Assembly (NCBI GenBank): GCA_029215795.1
Contig: JARDYH010000004.1
Span: 205,448,017-205,512,016, forward strand
DNA length: 64,000 nt
DNA from: Anniella stebbinsi
Lineage: Eukaryota > Chordata > Lepidosauria > Squamata > Anniellidae
Direction: 5' to 3'
Shown here: positions 44,575-55,929 of the stretch, piece by piece
Numbering within the stretch: the first letter of the stretch is position 1
Layout of the letters: the number at the start of each line of letters is the position of its first letter
Translations under genes and position numbers: made by a program
Notes under the pieces: model-generated
What the model was told of the DNA's origin: nothing
The model's database searches: none
Seen by the model: the letters and a program-made list of their open reading frames with translations, nothing else

Positions 44575-46265
44575 ATTTATAGACACAACAGAGACTCAAG
44601 AGGTTTATCTAGATAACAGCACAGTTTTATCTGTGTGGAATGTTTGAAATTTTCAATTAGGATCTGGAGATTTTCCACATCAGTGTTGTCAGACATTCAA
44701 TTTATTCTCAGACATCCCTTCCTTAAAAAAAAACAAAAAAAAAAAAACATTTGAATCTCAGCCTGTCAATATTTCCAGTTTTGAAAGCACCTGTGAGGTC
44801 AGCACAGGCGAAGGGGCGAGAAAACAGTTTATTTCCTGTGGATCATTAATACCCACACTTTGAAATTAAAGAGAGAGAAATCCTCTCTCAATAAAGTTGG
44901 CCATCTAATATTTGTGCTGTGAATGTAAGAGCTATATGGAGACAAGGAGCAGACAGATATGGGTTTTGACATGTAGATTGTTATTTCTGAGTGTTTGTTG
45001 CTCTGTAAAAAGATAGGGCACAGTGCCCTAAATGATGGAATAGTTGGATGAGATATTCTCTTATGAGAAAGTGACTGGTAGCCACTAGTCAGCAATCCAG
45101 ACTCTAGAAAATGTGTATGCATTTCCACCAGCATATGGGAAATTACTGTTTAAAATCCCATAGAAAGCACAACACATCAGGGAGAGAGGTTGCAGGCTAT
45201 TCTCTCTCCTTGCAACCCGCAAACTGCATTAACATTCGCACTGAGAAATAATAGAATATCAGGAAGAAATTATCTGCTCCTGCCAATAAGAGGAATTATT
45301 TAGCATATGAGAAGTTGGGAGGCAAGGGAGAAGAGAAGACAATCAAAACTACTGCTAAAAGGTTACATTCGTAGAAAAGTGTTATTTCTCTATAACAATA
45401 AAACAACAACACTGCATTGTGCGTTTCAAATGACACCTGATCTCTTACAAAATTTCATGGAAGATTAAAAAAATGTCCATGCTAGGTTATGGGTCTGCAC
45501 AACTGCTCCTTTAAAAACTGACTCATAAGTGAGATATTTTTAGAGGTGAGGCCATAAGAGGGGTGGGGAATAATACACCATTCACTTGATCTGGATGATC
45601 ACCTTGAGATAGCTACAATCATATTTTTCTTAATAGTTCCCCTGTCCTTCTGTTTGTGTACCCCCCCCCCATATCAACTGAAAAGTCAGAATAATTCCAT
45701 TCTAACTTGTTTATTTTGAAAAAGGGTTTCCTTTTGGGGGGGCATGAATAAACAGCACCGTTTGACAATCCACTACAAAAAATCAACACTTTCTTTTAAA
45801 ATATCCCTGTGCATTTAATTTAGTGTGTTGTGATGCTTATTTAAAGTGTGCTGCATACTTCATCATTCAACCAATGCCCCTAGGAAGCTGGCTTCTTTTG
45901 CATATGAGACTGAATGAGGATGTTCTAAATGGGGTCACTCAACATAATTGCCCACTCCTTGTTATCTGCCTCTTTTTCTAACTGCATCTGATTCTTATAC
46001 TGATTCTTATGGTGATCATTTACACTTTGTGTTTCTCCATTGGAGTCTGCATTTGTCTCAGAATATGGCCCTACTGGTCCACACTCTATGTTTCTCTACA
46101 CAGGCGATTTATTGCACACTCATGATTGGCCACTCACAGAAGTTTGTGGGTGCTTTATATAATGCCATCAACCTCCAGGACATCTCCTATGCCTTCCCCC
46201 AGTAACCATACTTTTAAAAAGATCAGAGATAATTATCGAGGGATATAATAGACCCTAGATGGCTT
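44575..46265. other. Unique sequence
   Basis: 1.7 kb without a recognised repeat or coding feature except a C-run at 45661-45669. Confidence 0.4.
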
Positions 46266-46269
46266 TGTT

Positions 46270-46738
46270 TTATTGAACTTTATGGAGAGGGGAAGTTTTC
46301 AATTGCATCACGTGGTCACCATTTGGCTCCATCTAAGGAAGCTGTAGTCAATGTGGAAAGCACCTTGGCTAGCTCCTTTATATTTCTGACTGAAACCTGG
46401 AGCGGTTTCACCTCCCCACTGACATCAGAGTCACCAGTTTCCACTGTTTCAATCCCTGTATATATCACAACCATGGCTGTGGTACTCAATCAGGACTGCC
46501 CCCTTTTCCACCCACAGCCCCTTCCTCTTTGACCCTCCATGCTGGGAATAGCTTTACTTACTGAATTTGTCCAGTGCAGATGAGTGAGAATTAGGTTTAT
46601 TTTGTTTTTGATAAGAACTTAATTCATAAATATTCTTCATAAACAGGATTCAAAGAGCTTGAGATTTTTTTAAAAAAAATTGCACATGGAAGAAATCAAA
46701 TCTGACAGATTCGTCTTTCCCTACTTCAGGCCATACTC
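46270..46738 (-). repeat. Composite: palindrome piece plus TAGGGATG-family piece
   Basis: The 46385-46446 part (TGACTGAAACCTGG, CAGAGTCACCAGTTTCCACTG) is related to the right arm of the hairpin at 47997-48222. The 46460-46738 part aligns in reverse orientation with the long TAGGGATG subfamily (TTGATAAGAACTTAATTCAT, AGATTTTTTTAAAAAAAAT). Confidence 0.5.
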
Positions 46739-46914
46739 AGATCTTGCAATGCCATCATTTTCTGCATTTCTACCATTTCTTTTCGATATCTTCTGCCAAA
46801 ACCTTTGTTCACACTTCAGTCCTTCCTCATGCAGATCACTCTAACCAAGTCTAAGCTCATGCCTCCTCCTATCATCTCCCCCTTTTCAGTGCATCACTAT
46901 GACTATATGTTTTA

Positions 46915-47062
46915 ACACTGCAATCATGTGTGTGTGTGTGATCAAAAGCAAGTCCCATTGCATTGAGTGGGGCTATAATGTTTTTAATTTTTGTAAACCG
47001 CCCAGATAGCTTCGGCTATGGGGCGGTATATAAATGGAATAAAATAAATAAATAAATAAATA
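46915..47062 (+). mobile_element. T fragment followed by an L2 3' tail
   Basis: AAGCAAGTCCCATTGCATTG is a T-family core. At 46978-47062, GTAAACCGCCCAGATAGCTT, GGGCGGTATATAAATGG and (AAAT)n are the terminal ~85 bp of an L2-like LINE. Only the very 3' end was copied. Confidence 0.75.
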
Positions 47063-47064
47063 TA

Positions 47065-47995
47065 ACCAAGATAGGTGTGCATAGGCACGAGTCTTTGCAG
47101 TGCCTTACAATAATTTGCAGCACCAGATTCAAGTTTCTAGTCTGTACTTTTCAAGTGGCTTTGCCTTTCCACCCCAGACCATATCTCCTTCCTTGATTAC
47201 TGCCATGTGCCTCTGCTCTTCTTGGCTCGTTTGGACATCTTTACATTAAGAGGCAATTGTGTTGCTTACCTAAGGCAGGTGTGCTTCCTGCTTTTGGGTG
47301 CAATTGTTATGGGCTTAATTACACAGATGAAGAGGGGTGACCACGTGGTTTGAATTGAATACTTCCCCTCTGTTCAGTTCCATTGAGACAACTCCATCTA
47401 GTGGTAGAACATCCAACTTTATTTCAGATGTTACCACTTTAAAAATGGTTCTTTTCATAATGGAATTTCCAACGATCAAGAGACGTCCTGGTCCTTCACA
47501 ATGCCATTGCGAAGACCCGTAAACATTTGTGGGTGGCCAAGTATGAGTGTGCAATAAATTGCTCATGTCTCCTTCCACTGTGGGGCTTTTTCCGTATCTT
47601 TGTGAAACAATATGTCCTTTGTACAGGCAGCTAGGAAGTAACTGTGCACCCTTTGCCCTTTGATAGCCGGGCATAGAGGCATTGTTCCTCCAGTTTTCAT
47701 TTCCATTCTCTCTGGCCACATGCACACACACCATTGTGCCTCAAATGACAGGAGCACCTTGAAGATCCCCTTTGGAAAATGGCCTCCAAAGATGCCTTCG
47801 CCCATCTTATCTTGCAATTCTACCCCACCTGCTCTGTCTTTCTCCACTACTCAGATAGGGGCCCCTCCTCCCAATTTCTTGGTGTCTGTTGATTTTAAAG
47901 TTGGCTTGGAATATATATTTTTTTAAAAAATCTTTTTTAAAAAATTGGGAGGCTGCCATGCTGTAAGGCAAAATGTTGTCATCCACTGCCATCAG
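47065..47995. other. Unassigned sequence
   Basis: Overlapping frames of 139, 94 and 88 codons at 47315-47926 lie on opposite strands with no recognisable domain. ATACTTCCCCTCTGTTCAG and other phrases suggest an old repeat, but no second copy was found in the window. Confidence 0.3.
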
Positions 47996-47996
47996 G

Positions 47997-48222
47997 TGGG
48001 ACTCAGTGGAGGCGGGTGACTCTGATTTTGGTGGGGCTATGAATCCTGGATTCAGTGAGAACCTGCCAGAACTCTAAATATGCTCTCCATGGTGCTGAAC
48101 CCTGTCCCCAAAATAGGTTCAGTGTCTTGAATAGCTCCTTTAGAGTTTTTGCTGGTTCTGACTGAAACCCAGAATGGATTCATAGCCCTACCAAAATCGG
48201 AGCAACCAGCCTCCACTGAGTG
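47997..48222. repeat. Hairpin element, 80 bp arms
   Basis: The arm at 48000-48078 (ACTCAGTGGAGGCGGGTGAC, GATTTTGGTGGGGCTATGAA) is the reverse complement of 48140-48222 (TTCATAGCCCTACCAAAATC, GCCTCCACTGAGTG), with a few mismatches. The loop is about 60 bp. A MITE-like palindrome; a diverged partial relative lies at 46.39 kb. Confidence 0.8.
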
Positions 48223-48224
48223 TC

Positions 48225-48592
48225 GCCTTTATTTGGGTTCAAAAGAGTGGTTTTGTGCTTTGTTGCTCAGACCTCACCTCTGACCTGTACTTAGGTGCTT
48301 GGGCATGCTACTTTTCTTTTAGTTTCACCAGGTTGCCTTCTGGGACATGAGTGTTTTGCGACAAACCATTCACTATAGCAGCCACTATAGTACCCCATAT
48401 GGCAGTCAGATTTTGAGACCAATCACAACACTCCTTCCCTGAAACTTTTTCAAGCTGTTAAGACTTGAGAAACATTATTTTACCAATTTATGTGCAATGC
48501 TATGCCTGAGCATACATGCCCACTGATTGTGGAATTCTTATCTGCTAAGAGTTCAAAATGATCTTATCTGCTAAGAGTTCAAAATGGGCTGA
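48225..48592. other. Unassigned sequence with a 26 bp tandem duplication
   Basis: CTTATCTGCTAAGAGTTCAA occurs twice, 26 bp apart, at 48538-48589. Confidence 0.6.
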
Positions 48593-48594
48593 AA

Positions 48595-49655
48595 CAACAG
48601 AATGAAATCTAATAGAGATAAATGCTAAGTTCTACATCTAGGAAAAAGAAATCAAATGCACAATATGGGGGATACTTAGCTCAGTAATACTACAAGCAAG
48701 TTGGATCTTGGAATTGTTGTAGATCACAAGCTGAATATGAGCCAACACTATGATGGGGCTGCAAAAAAAGCAAATGCTACTTTGGGTTGCATTAATAGAA
48801 GTATAACTTCCAAATTGCGCGAGGTACTGGTTCCCCTCTATTCAGCACTGGTTAGGCCTTACCTTGGGTACTGCCTCTAGGCACTACACTTCAAGAAGGA
48901 TGCAGACAAGCTGGAGGGGTTCAGAGGAGGGCAGTGAGGATGGTCAGGGGTCTGGAAACAATGCCCTACGAACTGGGCATGTTTAGTCTGGAGAAGAGAA
49001 GACTGTGGGGAGACATTATAGCACTCTTCAAGTAATTGAAACATCACAGAGAGGAGAGCTAGGCTCTCTTCTGATCATCCTACAGTGCAGGACTCAATGG
49101 CCTTATAAGCCCCTTCCAACTCTACTATTCTGTGATTCTGTGGCACAGAATAATGGGCTCAAATTACAGGAAGCCAGATTCCGGCTGGGCATCAGGAAAA
49201 ACTTCCTGACTGTTAGAGCAGTACAACAATGAAACCAATTACCTAGGGAGGTCGTGGGCACTTCCACACTAGAGGCATTCAAGATGCAGCTAGACAGCCA
49301 TCTGTCAGGGATGCTTTTAGGTGGATTCCTGCATTGAGCAGGGTTGGACCCGATGGCCTTATAGGCCCCTTCCAACTCTACTATTCTGTGATTCTGTGGC
49401 ACAGAATAATGGGCTCAAATTACAGGAAGCCAGATTCCAGCTGGGCATCAGGAAAAACTTCCTGACTGTTAGAGCAGTACAACAATGAAACCAATTACCT
49501 AGGGAGGTCGTGGGCACTTCCACACTAGAGGCATTCAAGATGCAGCTAGACAGCCATCTGTCAGGGATGCTTTTAGGTGGATTCCTGCATTGAGCAGGGG
49601 TTGGACCCGATGGCCTTATAGGCCCCTTCCAACTCTACTATTCTATGATTCTATA
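48595..49655 (+). mobile_element. CR1 LINE, ~1 kb, with tandemly repeated 3' end
   Basis: Decayed CR1 ORF2 C-terminus is readable: [49 protein letters not shown], then [13 protein letters not shown] in pattern and [18 protein letters not shown]. The 3' UTR unit (GCACAGAATAATGGGCTCAA to TCTACTATTCT.TGATTCT) is present at 49141-49396 and again at 49397-49652. A shorter partial copy of its last ~45 bp comes before (49094-49140). Normal CR1 has one. The two full units differ by very few bases, so the duplication is recent relative to the LINE. Confidence 0.9.
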
Positions 49656-49713
49656 AGAGGTGCCAACTGTTTTATGGAGCTGATTGCGCCAGATCCTAGA
49701 AACACTGCCTACA

Positions 49714-49838
49714 GCAGGGATGGGGAATGTGTGGCTCTCCAAACATTGTTGGACTGCAACTTCTATTAGGTCTAGCCAGAGTAGCCACCAGTGAAGGAAG
49801 TTGGAAGATGCAGTACAGCAATATCTGGAAGGTGTAAG
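49714..49838. repeat. hAT-like palindrome (CAGGGATGGGGAA)
   Basis: CAGGGATGGGGAATGTGTGG, TTGTTGGACTGCAACTTCTA and the right-arm GATGCAGTACAGCAATATC are the arms of the common squamate CAGGGATGGGGAACCTG palindrome. The right terminus is eroded. Confidence 0.7.
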
Positions 49839-49839
49839 C

Positions 49840-50398
49840 CTAAATTTCAGTCTACCTGGTATTAGATACCTAGGCACACCTTTCTCAGATAGCCTTGGTT
49901 TGACCCAAATATTGTAACTGAGGAACTTTCAGGAACCTGAGGTAGAATGTTCACAATCACACAGATCATGCCGATGAAAACTAAAACAATGGCATATTTT
50001 ATTAAATTTTATTAAAAAATAGGTAGTTAAGATATACAAAAACCTTCATTCAGCCAAGCAAAGATGATAGAACCATTATTGCCCTCCTAGTGTTACCACC
50101 ATTTATAAATTCTATCCCTTCAGCCCTCTTCAGTATGCCCTTCTCTTTCCCTGAATCTCCCCTGCACCCCATAAGCTGTCTCTTCTCTATGCCCTACTAG
50201 TAAGCTTCTACAACCCTCTCCCTATCTATGTATGCCCCCTATAATATCTCTATATTAAGTAGGAAAACTCAGGTAATGGTCCACAATTTCCCCACCCCTT
50301 ATCTAGCGAATAGTCTCCTAAAATGTTGAGGGTGGCCATCCCTAACCTAGAACACCTTTAGATTTGAACCTGCAACCCCCTGGACAATTCAAGATGTA
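49840..50398. other. Unique sequence
   Basis: Nothing recognised. Confidence 0.4.
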
Positions 50399-50399
50399 A

Positions 50400-50760
50400 G
50401 CCTGTGAAATGACCTCCTGCTGCTCATTGCATCCAATTTCTTGTAAGTAAGGAACATTTCAGCGACGGCGACCAGCCTGTGTTCATTTCTGACCCGGGGG
50501 TCGTGGGCAATAAAAGAAAACCTAAGAGCAATGTGCATTTGCAAAGCCACAACGATCTGCATCTTTCTCTTTCTCCATCATGGGCACCTAAATGGAGTGC
50601 TGCATTCATGGCAACCTTGGATATCTTTCACGAATAAAAGGAAGAAATGGCCCCTTTCAGCTTAATGATGAGTTACATTAAAATGTGCATCGTGTACGGT
50701 GGTGGTGGAAGGTAATCCATTGTGCCACTTTAATACTCCATCCCTAGATAGCTAAGTAAG
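50400..50760. promoter_or_regulatory. Candidate conserved non-coding element
   Basis: Repeat-free, with retained CG (CAGCGACGGCGACC, GACCCGGGGGTCG) and dense sites such as ATTTGCAAAG, CTTAATGATGAG and TACATTAAAATG. It borders the CpG island that starts about 300 bp downstream. Conservation is inferred from composition only. Confidence 0.35.
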
Positions 50761-51059
50761 AAAAACAGAAGTTTAATTTTCATAGCATGTTGTTATTATT
50801 GTCATCTCCATCATCACCATGCGAGGTTGACAACCATCCTTTCTTTTCTAGATTATATAAGTATTTTACCTGCATGAGCAGCTTAAAAAATAAGGAGCTC
50901 AGTGTGCGTGCGCCTGTGTATAAAATGCAAAAGCATAAACAACTGTATGTGCCTGTGTGTGTGTTTCTATTTGAATGCATGTGTGTGGTCTACAGATTTT
51001 GACAGTGCCCATCTTGTAAAACGACCAGAGAATACAGAGGTGCCTTTGTGAAGAAAAGC

Positions 51060-51897
51060 AAGGAAAGGGAGCTTGTGCTTATGGGGAATCCGCTCCTCTC
51101 TTTCCTGATTTTTTCTAGTCGGCGGCCCAAATAACCCACAAAAGCCACATGCATTGGCTTTCCGGTGGAAGGAGACGTACTCAAATCCCTGCTGCGTAGG
51201 AGGGCGGGCAGGCAGGCAGGCGGGCCTGGCTGAGCTGTCTAAAACGGCATCTCCCTCTCCGGTTGTACATAAATATATCTCGCTCGAAATCACCGCTCTG
51301 CACCGTGCGTTGCAGCGCAATGGCTTTTGCAGGGGAGGCGAGCACCAGGGTGGCGAGAAAAGGCTTAATGTGTTCTCATTAAAGGAGGCCGTGCGTGCGG
51401 GGAGAGGGGAGGAGGGGTGCGAGCGCAGCCTCTCTGGGAAGCACAACGCTGTCGCGCCTTCCTGTAGCCCCAACTCCCTCCATCCCCCGGCTTTACACGG
51501 CTCTTTTTGCAGGCAGTTCGGCGAAATACCTCCCAAGTCTCGTGTAAAGAGAGCTGGGCCGAGCAGGCAGCCGCTTACGGCTTTAACAGTTTGTTTTGCT
51601 TGGGCCTTTTGGAGAGCCCCCTCCCCTCCCCTCCCCGCCTCGCTTTTTGGCCTCTTGGTGTTTCCTTGACAAGGCTCTGCATTCATTCATTCGTTCGTTG
51701 TTCGGTCGCTCATTCATACATGCTTAGCAAGCTGGCAGAAGGGGAAGAGGTGGGAGGGGAGCGGTGTGGTGTGGTGTGGTGGTGGGGCGGGGAGGGGGAG
51801 CGATGGAAGGAGTCAGGAACAAATAAACGCCACTAAATCCTTCTGACACGCGGAGAGGAAGGGGGGGAATCAAATCAATCTACCAAGTCATCAAGCG

Positions 51898-51936
<39 letters not shown>

Positions 51937-52210
51937 CGGGCCTGCAGAGATTTCAGGCGTGCTCCGTGCAGGACTCCTTTGGAGGAACAATCAGGCGGCC
52001 CACCGACTGATTTGTTTTCAGGGTGTTATGTTTTCCAGAGGGAGGGAAGAGGAGGAGGCGGCAGCGGCGGCGGCTGGAAGAGGGTTGTGCTGTTATGGTG
52101 GCCTGGATGATAGATGGCCGTGTGGGCAAGGGGATGAGGAAGCCGTTTGCTGGGGAGACAAAGCACAATTAGGATATGGTAGTGGGAGGAGGAGGAGGAG
52201 GGTAAACATC
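51060..52210. promoter_or_regulatory. CpG island, orphan
   Basis: By hand count, 51181-51540 holds about 25 CG dinucleotides in 360 bp, near the random expectation for its base composition, while most of the window is strongly CG-depleted. High density continues to about 51720 and again, less strongly, at 52040-52140 (GGCGGCAGCGGCGGCGG). No element ends or repeat family match it. It could be a promoter of an unannotated transcript or a developmental regulatory island. The frames of 171 codons (plus) and 239 codons (minus) are expected side effects of high GC; neither product is recognised. Confidence 0.65.
51899..51933. repeat. (GA)n microsatellite inside the CpG island
   Basis: About 17 uninterrupted GA units. 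Confidence 0.95.
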
Positions 52211-52235
52211 CCTCACTCAGGTTGCAGCTAGCTCA

Positions 52236-52488
52236 CCAAGGCTAGATCTACACTACTGCTTTATAGCAGAATTGAAATGTGCTGATAACTGTTGGGGCAC
52301 ATTACACATTCCATATCCTGCTTTCAGAGTGTTATTTCCTGCTTTTTTTCTCACATGGCCCAAACTACCATAATAAATGTCATTGTGTGTCCCACGACGA
52401 ATAACTGCGCAAGAGGGATGTACTGTTACCGTGATGGGATCGTAATGATTTGACACAAAGTGTAGATCTGGCCCAGGAGTGTCTCTAG
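52236..52488. repeat. MITE-like element, GTGTAGATCTGGCC ends
   Basis: Left GGCTAGATCTACACTACTGC, right AAAGTGTAGATCTGGCCC are inverted complements. TTTATAGCAGAATTGAAATG and GATAACTGTTGGGGC match the left part of the 3.45 kb family. The right half is unrelated, so this is a distinct subfamily. Confidence 0.7.
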
Positions 52489-52659
52489 CAAGAGCTATCC
52501 TGACTATTACCAAGGATATTACAGCCCTTTCTTGTTATTTTCAACATGCATGGCACTGAACAGTGCGGAAGAGGGCAGGATGTTGCCCCAAAGAGCTTAC
52601 AATCTAAAATCTGACCCATGGAGACAACACAGGAGAAAAGGGGAAGTGGTTCTGTTTTG

Positions 52660-53037
52660 GTAAGATTTATTTATTTATTTATTTACAAAATTTGTGTACT
52701 CCATATCCAAAACCAGGTTCTGGAGCAGTGAGCATAAGAGGTAAAACAATAAAAGATACAAAAATTAAAGAACCATTAAAATTATACGTTAAAAAAAATG
52801 CCAAAAAACAAAACAAACCTGTGGCTGTTGATTAAGGGATGCTGTCTGGAATAGAGCTGTTTTAAAGAGGTGCTAGAAGCAACACAGAATTGGTGCCTGC
52901 CTGACCTCCAGGGGCAAGGAATTCCAAAGAAAGGGTGCCACCACACTGAAGGCTCTTTTCTTGGTGGACTCCAATTGGTCTATGGAACCACCAGGAGCAT
53001 GCCCTCTGATGACCTCAGTGCCTGGGCATGTCGATAA
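52660..53037 (-). mobile_element. L2-like LINE 3' part, minus strand
   Basis: Starts at the plus-strand left with (TTTA)n (52670-52685), the tail. The minus strand then reads into the ORF2 C-terminus KKRAFSVVAPFLWNSLPLEV (52900-52960), a standard L2/CR1-clade C-terminal block, nearly unbroken. Terminated at about 53037 by the next element. Confidence 0.8.
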
Positions 53038-53039
53038 GG

Positions 53040-53505
53040 AAGAAGGCGCTCCCTCATTTACCAACTTTCTCAAATTTCCCCAAATTTGGGACAGAAAGAA
53101 CTTGTGATTTAAAAATGTGGGTGAAGCCAAAACTGACAGATTCATCCATTCAGGTCTGGGGCTATGGGTGCTTAGCTCTTCAAAATTTGAGTTTGAATCT
53201 CTGTGTATTCAACCATGTCTGTAGCCCTCAATGAAGGCTGCCAACTCTCTTGTCTTACAGGAACCTCATCTTAAGCTGTTCTGTGGCAGGCAGATGCATC
53301 TCATGGTCCTCAACTTTCTGGGAACAGCTGTACCTATTGAATTTGGCTGCTGTAGACCAGGGATAATTTTGTTTCTGTTCATTTTCAATAAGAATGCATC
53401 AAAATTCACAAAGTTCTTTATATCTGAGAGAGAAAAAAGTTGAGTTTTTTTTTAAAAAAAATCAACTTCAGGAGAAAGAGACACTGAAAGATTCACCCGC
53501 CTTTA
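53040..53505 (-). repeat. TAGGGATG-end element, long subfamily, reversed
   Basis: The reverse complement aligns with 44072-44574 and 54813-55338: GGGTGAATCTTTCAGTG near the left, ATTCAATAGGTACAGCTGTT in the middle and GAATCTGTCAGTTTTGGC toward the right. The terminal repeat is poorly kept. Confidence 0.65.
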
Positions 53506-53827
53506 TTCCCTCATTTCCAAGGAAATAAAAGGTGTAAAGAAGACAGAATGAATGTTTCTTTGGCCTCATAATTCATACCTCATCAACAAATACTTTTCAT
53601 ATATCATTGCTTAGCTCTCTTTTTCTGTCTCTCTCATACATCTAAGCTGCATGTTATGCTGGGAGATTTCTGATTGATCCTTGGACAGTAAGTGCAGCAG
53701 TGGATGAGGGCAGCTAATTTGTTTGAGGGAGTGATGGGGCGGTTAGGGGCAATTAACCCTCTCCTCCAAGCTCTCTTATCTAAAATGTTCCCATTCTCAT
53801 CTGCTGTCTCTTCCATAGAGTAGAATC

Positions 53828-54172
53828 AGGCCTCATCTACAAGAATTCGGCTTTACACCTGGTTAGGCGATTATGTGCATATTCGCAGAAGCGCATTTAC
53901 GCCTAATACCTCTGTACGAGAGGCGGCGAAGTGCATTACTGGAGGACCGAAACGCGCTTTAAACTGTTGACATGCAGAGAATCGCATGTTTACACGGCGG
54001 TAAGGCACTTTAACTCCTGCTGCAAATTAAAACTCGTGGTTTAATACGCATTCGATAATGCGCATAATCGGATGTTTAAAGTGCCTCTACGCCCGATTTG
54101 CGCTCCATTCTTGTAGAGGTAAATTTTTTAATGCGCCTTGAAAGAGCTTTAAATGCCTCTTATAGGGGCAGC
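53828..54172 (+). mobile_element. GC-rich CTCTACAAG element, subfamily B, copy 2
   Basis: Left CCTCATCTACAAGAATTCGG, right TGCCTCTTATAGGGGCA. The inner CTTGTAGAGGTAAATTTTTT lies 55 bp from the right end, as in the other copies. The middle TGACATGCAGAGAATCGCAT and TTTACACGGCGGTAAGGC match only the copy at 11395 (reversed), defining subfamily B. More CG to TG/CA decay than subfamily A. Confidence 0.75.
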
Positions 54173-54174
54173 CG

Positions 54175-54810
54175 TAGAGAGATGTCAGGCTTTTGGGATA
54201 TACTTTTTTTCTTAGTTGTCTTTTTTAGAACCCTGAGATCCACCAACCAGGGCAAGGGACAAAATACATACATTTAGAATTTAAGAATCCTGAAGCCAGG
54301 AAATTGGTGTGTTTGATGAGGATTATTTACTAATGATGACTCCTGTTAGAAAACCAATTAGCAGGGGAAAAACAATAGGCAGAATGAGTGTTTACCAGTT
54401 TCACATGCACACAGGCAATCTTAACACAAGAAAAGGAGACCACATTCTTCTTCAGTGAAAGAAAGAAAACAGTTTACTCACAAATATTCTTGCATATACA
54501 ATGCAGGCACAGTGTAGAGTTTTGAGAGAGTTTGTTCAGTCCATTATGTGTTCTATGAGACTGGCAGGAGCAAGAGAGGAAACACATATGCTCCCAGCAA
54601 CTGTAGACGTCAGAGAGAGAGAAAGCGAAGGAAGGGGAGGAGCAAAAGGAAGAAACCACAGGAAACCACAATGTAGGCTATACAGATCCTAAGGCTAGCT
54701 GTGGTCTAAATCCTAAGAACTAACTAACTGTAGCACTGTCTCCTTCCAGTAACTTGCAGACAGGTTGCAATATTCTGAACAGTGTTACTGTTGCTTAATA
54801 CCAGAACTAA
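54175..54810. other. Unique sequence
   Basis: No recognised repeat or coding feature. Confidence 0.4.
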
Positions 54811-54812
54811 AA

Positions 54813-55338
54813 TAGGGATGGGTGAATCTCATTTTTTATTTCTCCGCCATTCAGATTTTTAAAATCTTATGTTGTTTCTCTCTCAGATATGAAGAACTAT
54901 TGTGAATGTTGGTCAATTCATATCCCCCCTCAAAAAAGCACTCACACACCAAACAAATAAACAAAAAACACCCTGCAATGAAATTCTTGTCCATCTGCAC
55001 CGGCCAAATCCAATAGGCACAGCCATTCCCAACACGGAAAGGATCCTGTTGTACCTACCTGCCATGTAACTGCTAAATCTAAGGAGCATGCCAGAAAAAA
55101 AGTAGTGGAACTCTAATTCCACACTAGCAGAACTGAATACAGGGATTCAAACCCAGATGTTTAAGAGCTAAGCACTCAAAGCCCTGCACCTGCATAGATG
55201 AATTTGTCAGTTTCAATTTCTCCCACATTGGATATTTTACAAATCTAGAGTTCTTTTTGTCTCGAATATGGAGAACTTTGAGAACCTTAGTAAATTCTTA
55301 TCAAAACCAATCTGAAACTAAATGTTTACCCATCCTAA
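54813..55338. repeat. TAGGGATG-end element, long subfamily, copy 2
   Basis: Left TAGGGATGGGTGAATCTC, right AATGTTTACCCATCCTA form a clean terminal inverted repeat. The interior is as in the 44 kb copy (CAATGAAATTC..GTCCATCTGCAC, GGCCAAATCCAATAGGCACA). About 525 bp. Confidence 0.8.
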
Positions 55339-55339
55339 A

Positions 55340-55928
55340 CGGAATAAAACTCGTTGCACTTCCAAGCAAAAATCAACTCCTGTTTACCCCCCCCCCCCCA
55401 TGCTTTCTGCATGTCACCATCATCATTTAGTGCAGGGGCATGAAAGAGAGTAATTTTGTTGTTGCTACTGTTAATCAGTTGGGAATGAGAAATCCTTGAG
55501 GATCTATTGCAAAACACCCAGAGATCTATCAGTAGTTCCTGATCTATCTTCTGTCCACCCCTGCTATAGAGGAAAAAATTGAGGTACCTGAATCATGGAA
55601 ATACTGGGGTTGGAGGCAGTTTGGACCAGGAGAACAGCATAGGGACAGGGATACAAATCCCCATCTCCTGCACCATTTCCCTGATCAAGTTAGCAGCCAT
55701 GGTTGGATTTAGTAAAAAATGAAAATGGGAAGATCAGTCACTGATCTCCCAGTGTAACCTGGAGTAAAACCCTCATTTGAAGTATTTATTTATTTAGGGG
55801 TTGTAAAAGAAAATGGGAAAGAACTGAAGAAGAATACCTGATTTGGATCAAAGATGGTGAGGTTCATAAAGTTTAGCCTCCTTCACTACAATGAAAACTT
55901 TTTCTTTCTTTTCTTTTTAAACTCCTAA
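55340..55928. other. Unique sequence with a C-run
   Basis: C-run at 55387-55399. Nothing else recognised. Confidence 0.4.
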
Positions 55929-55929
55929 G

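Noticed and set aside
50967..51686. 239-codon minus-strand and 171-codon plus-strand frames in the CpG island
   Set aside because: They overlap on opposite strands, show no domain, and long frames are expected where stop codons are depleted by high GC.
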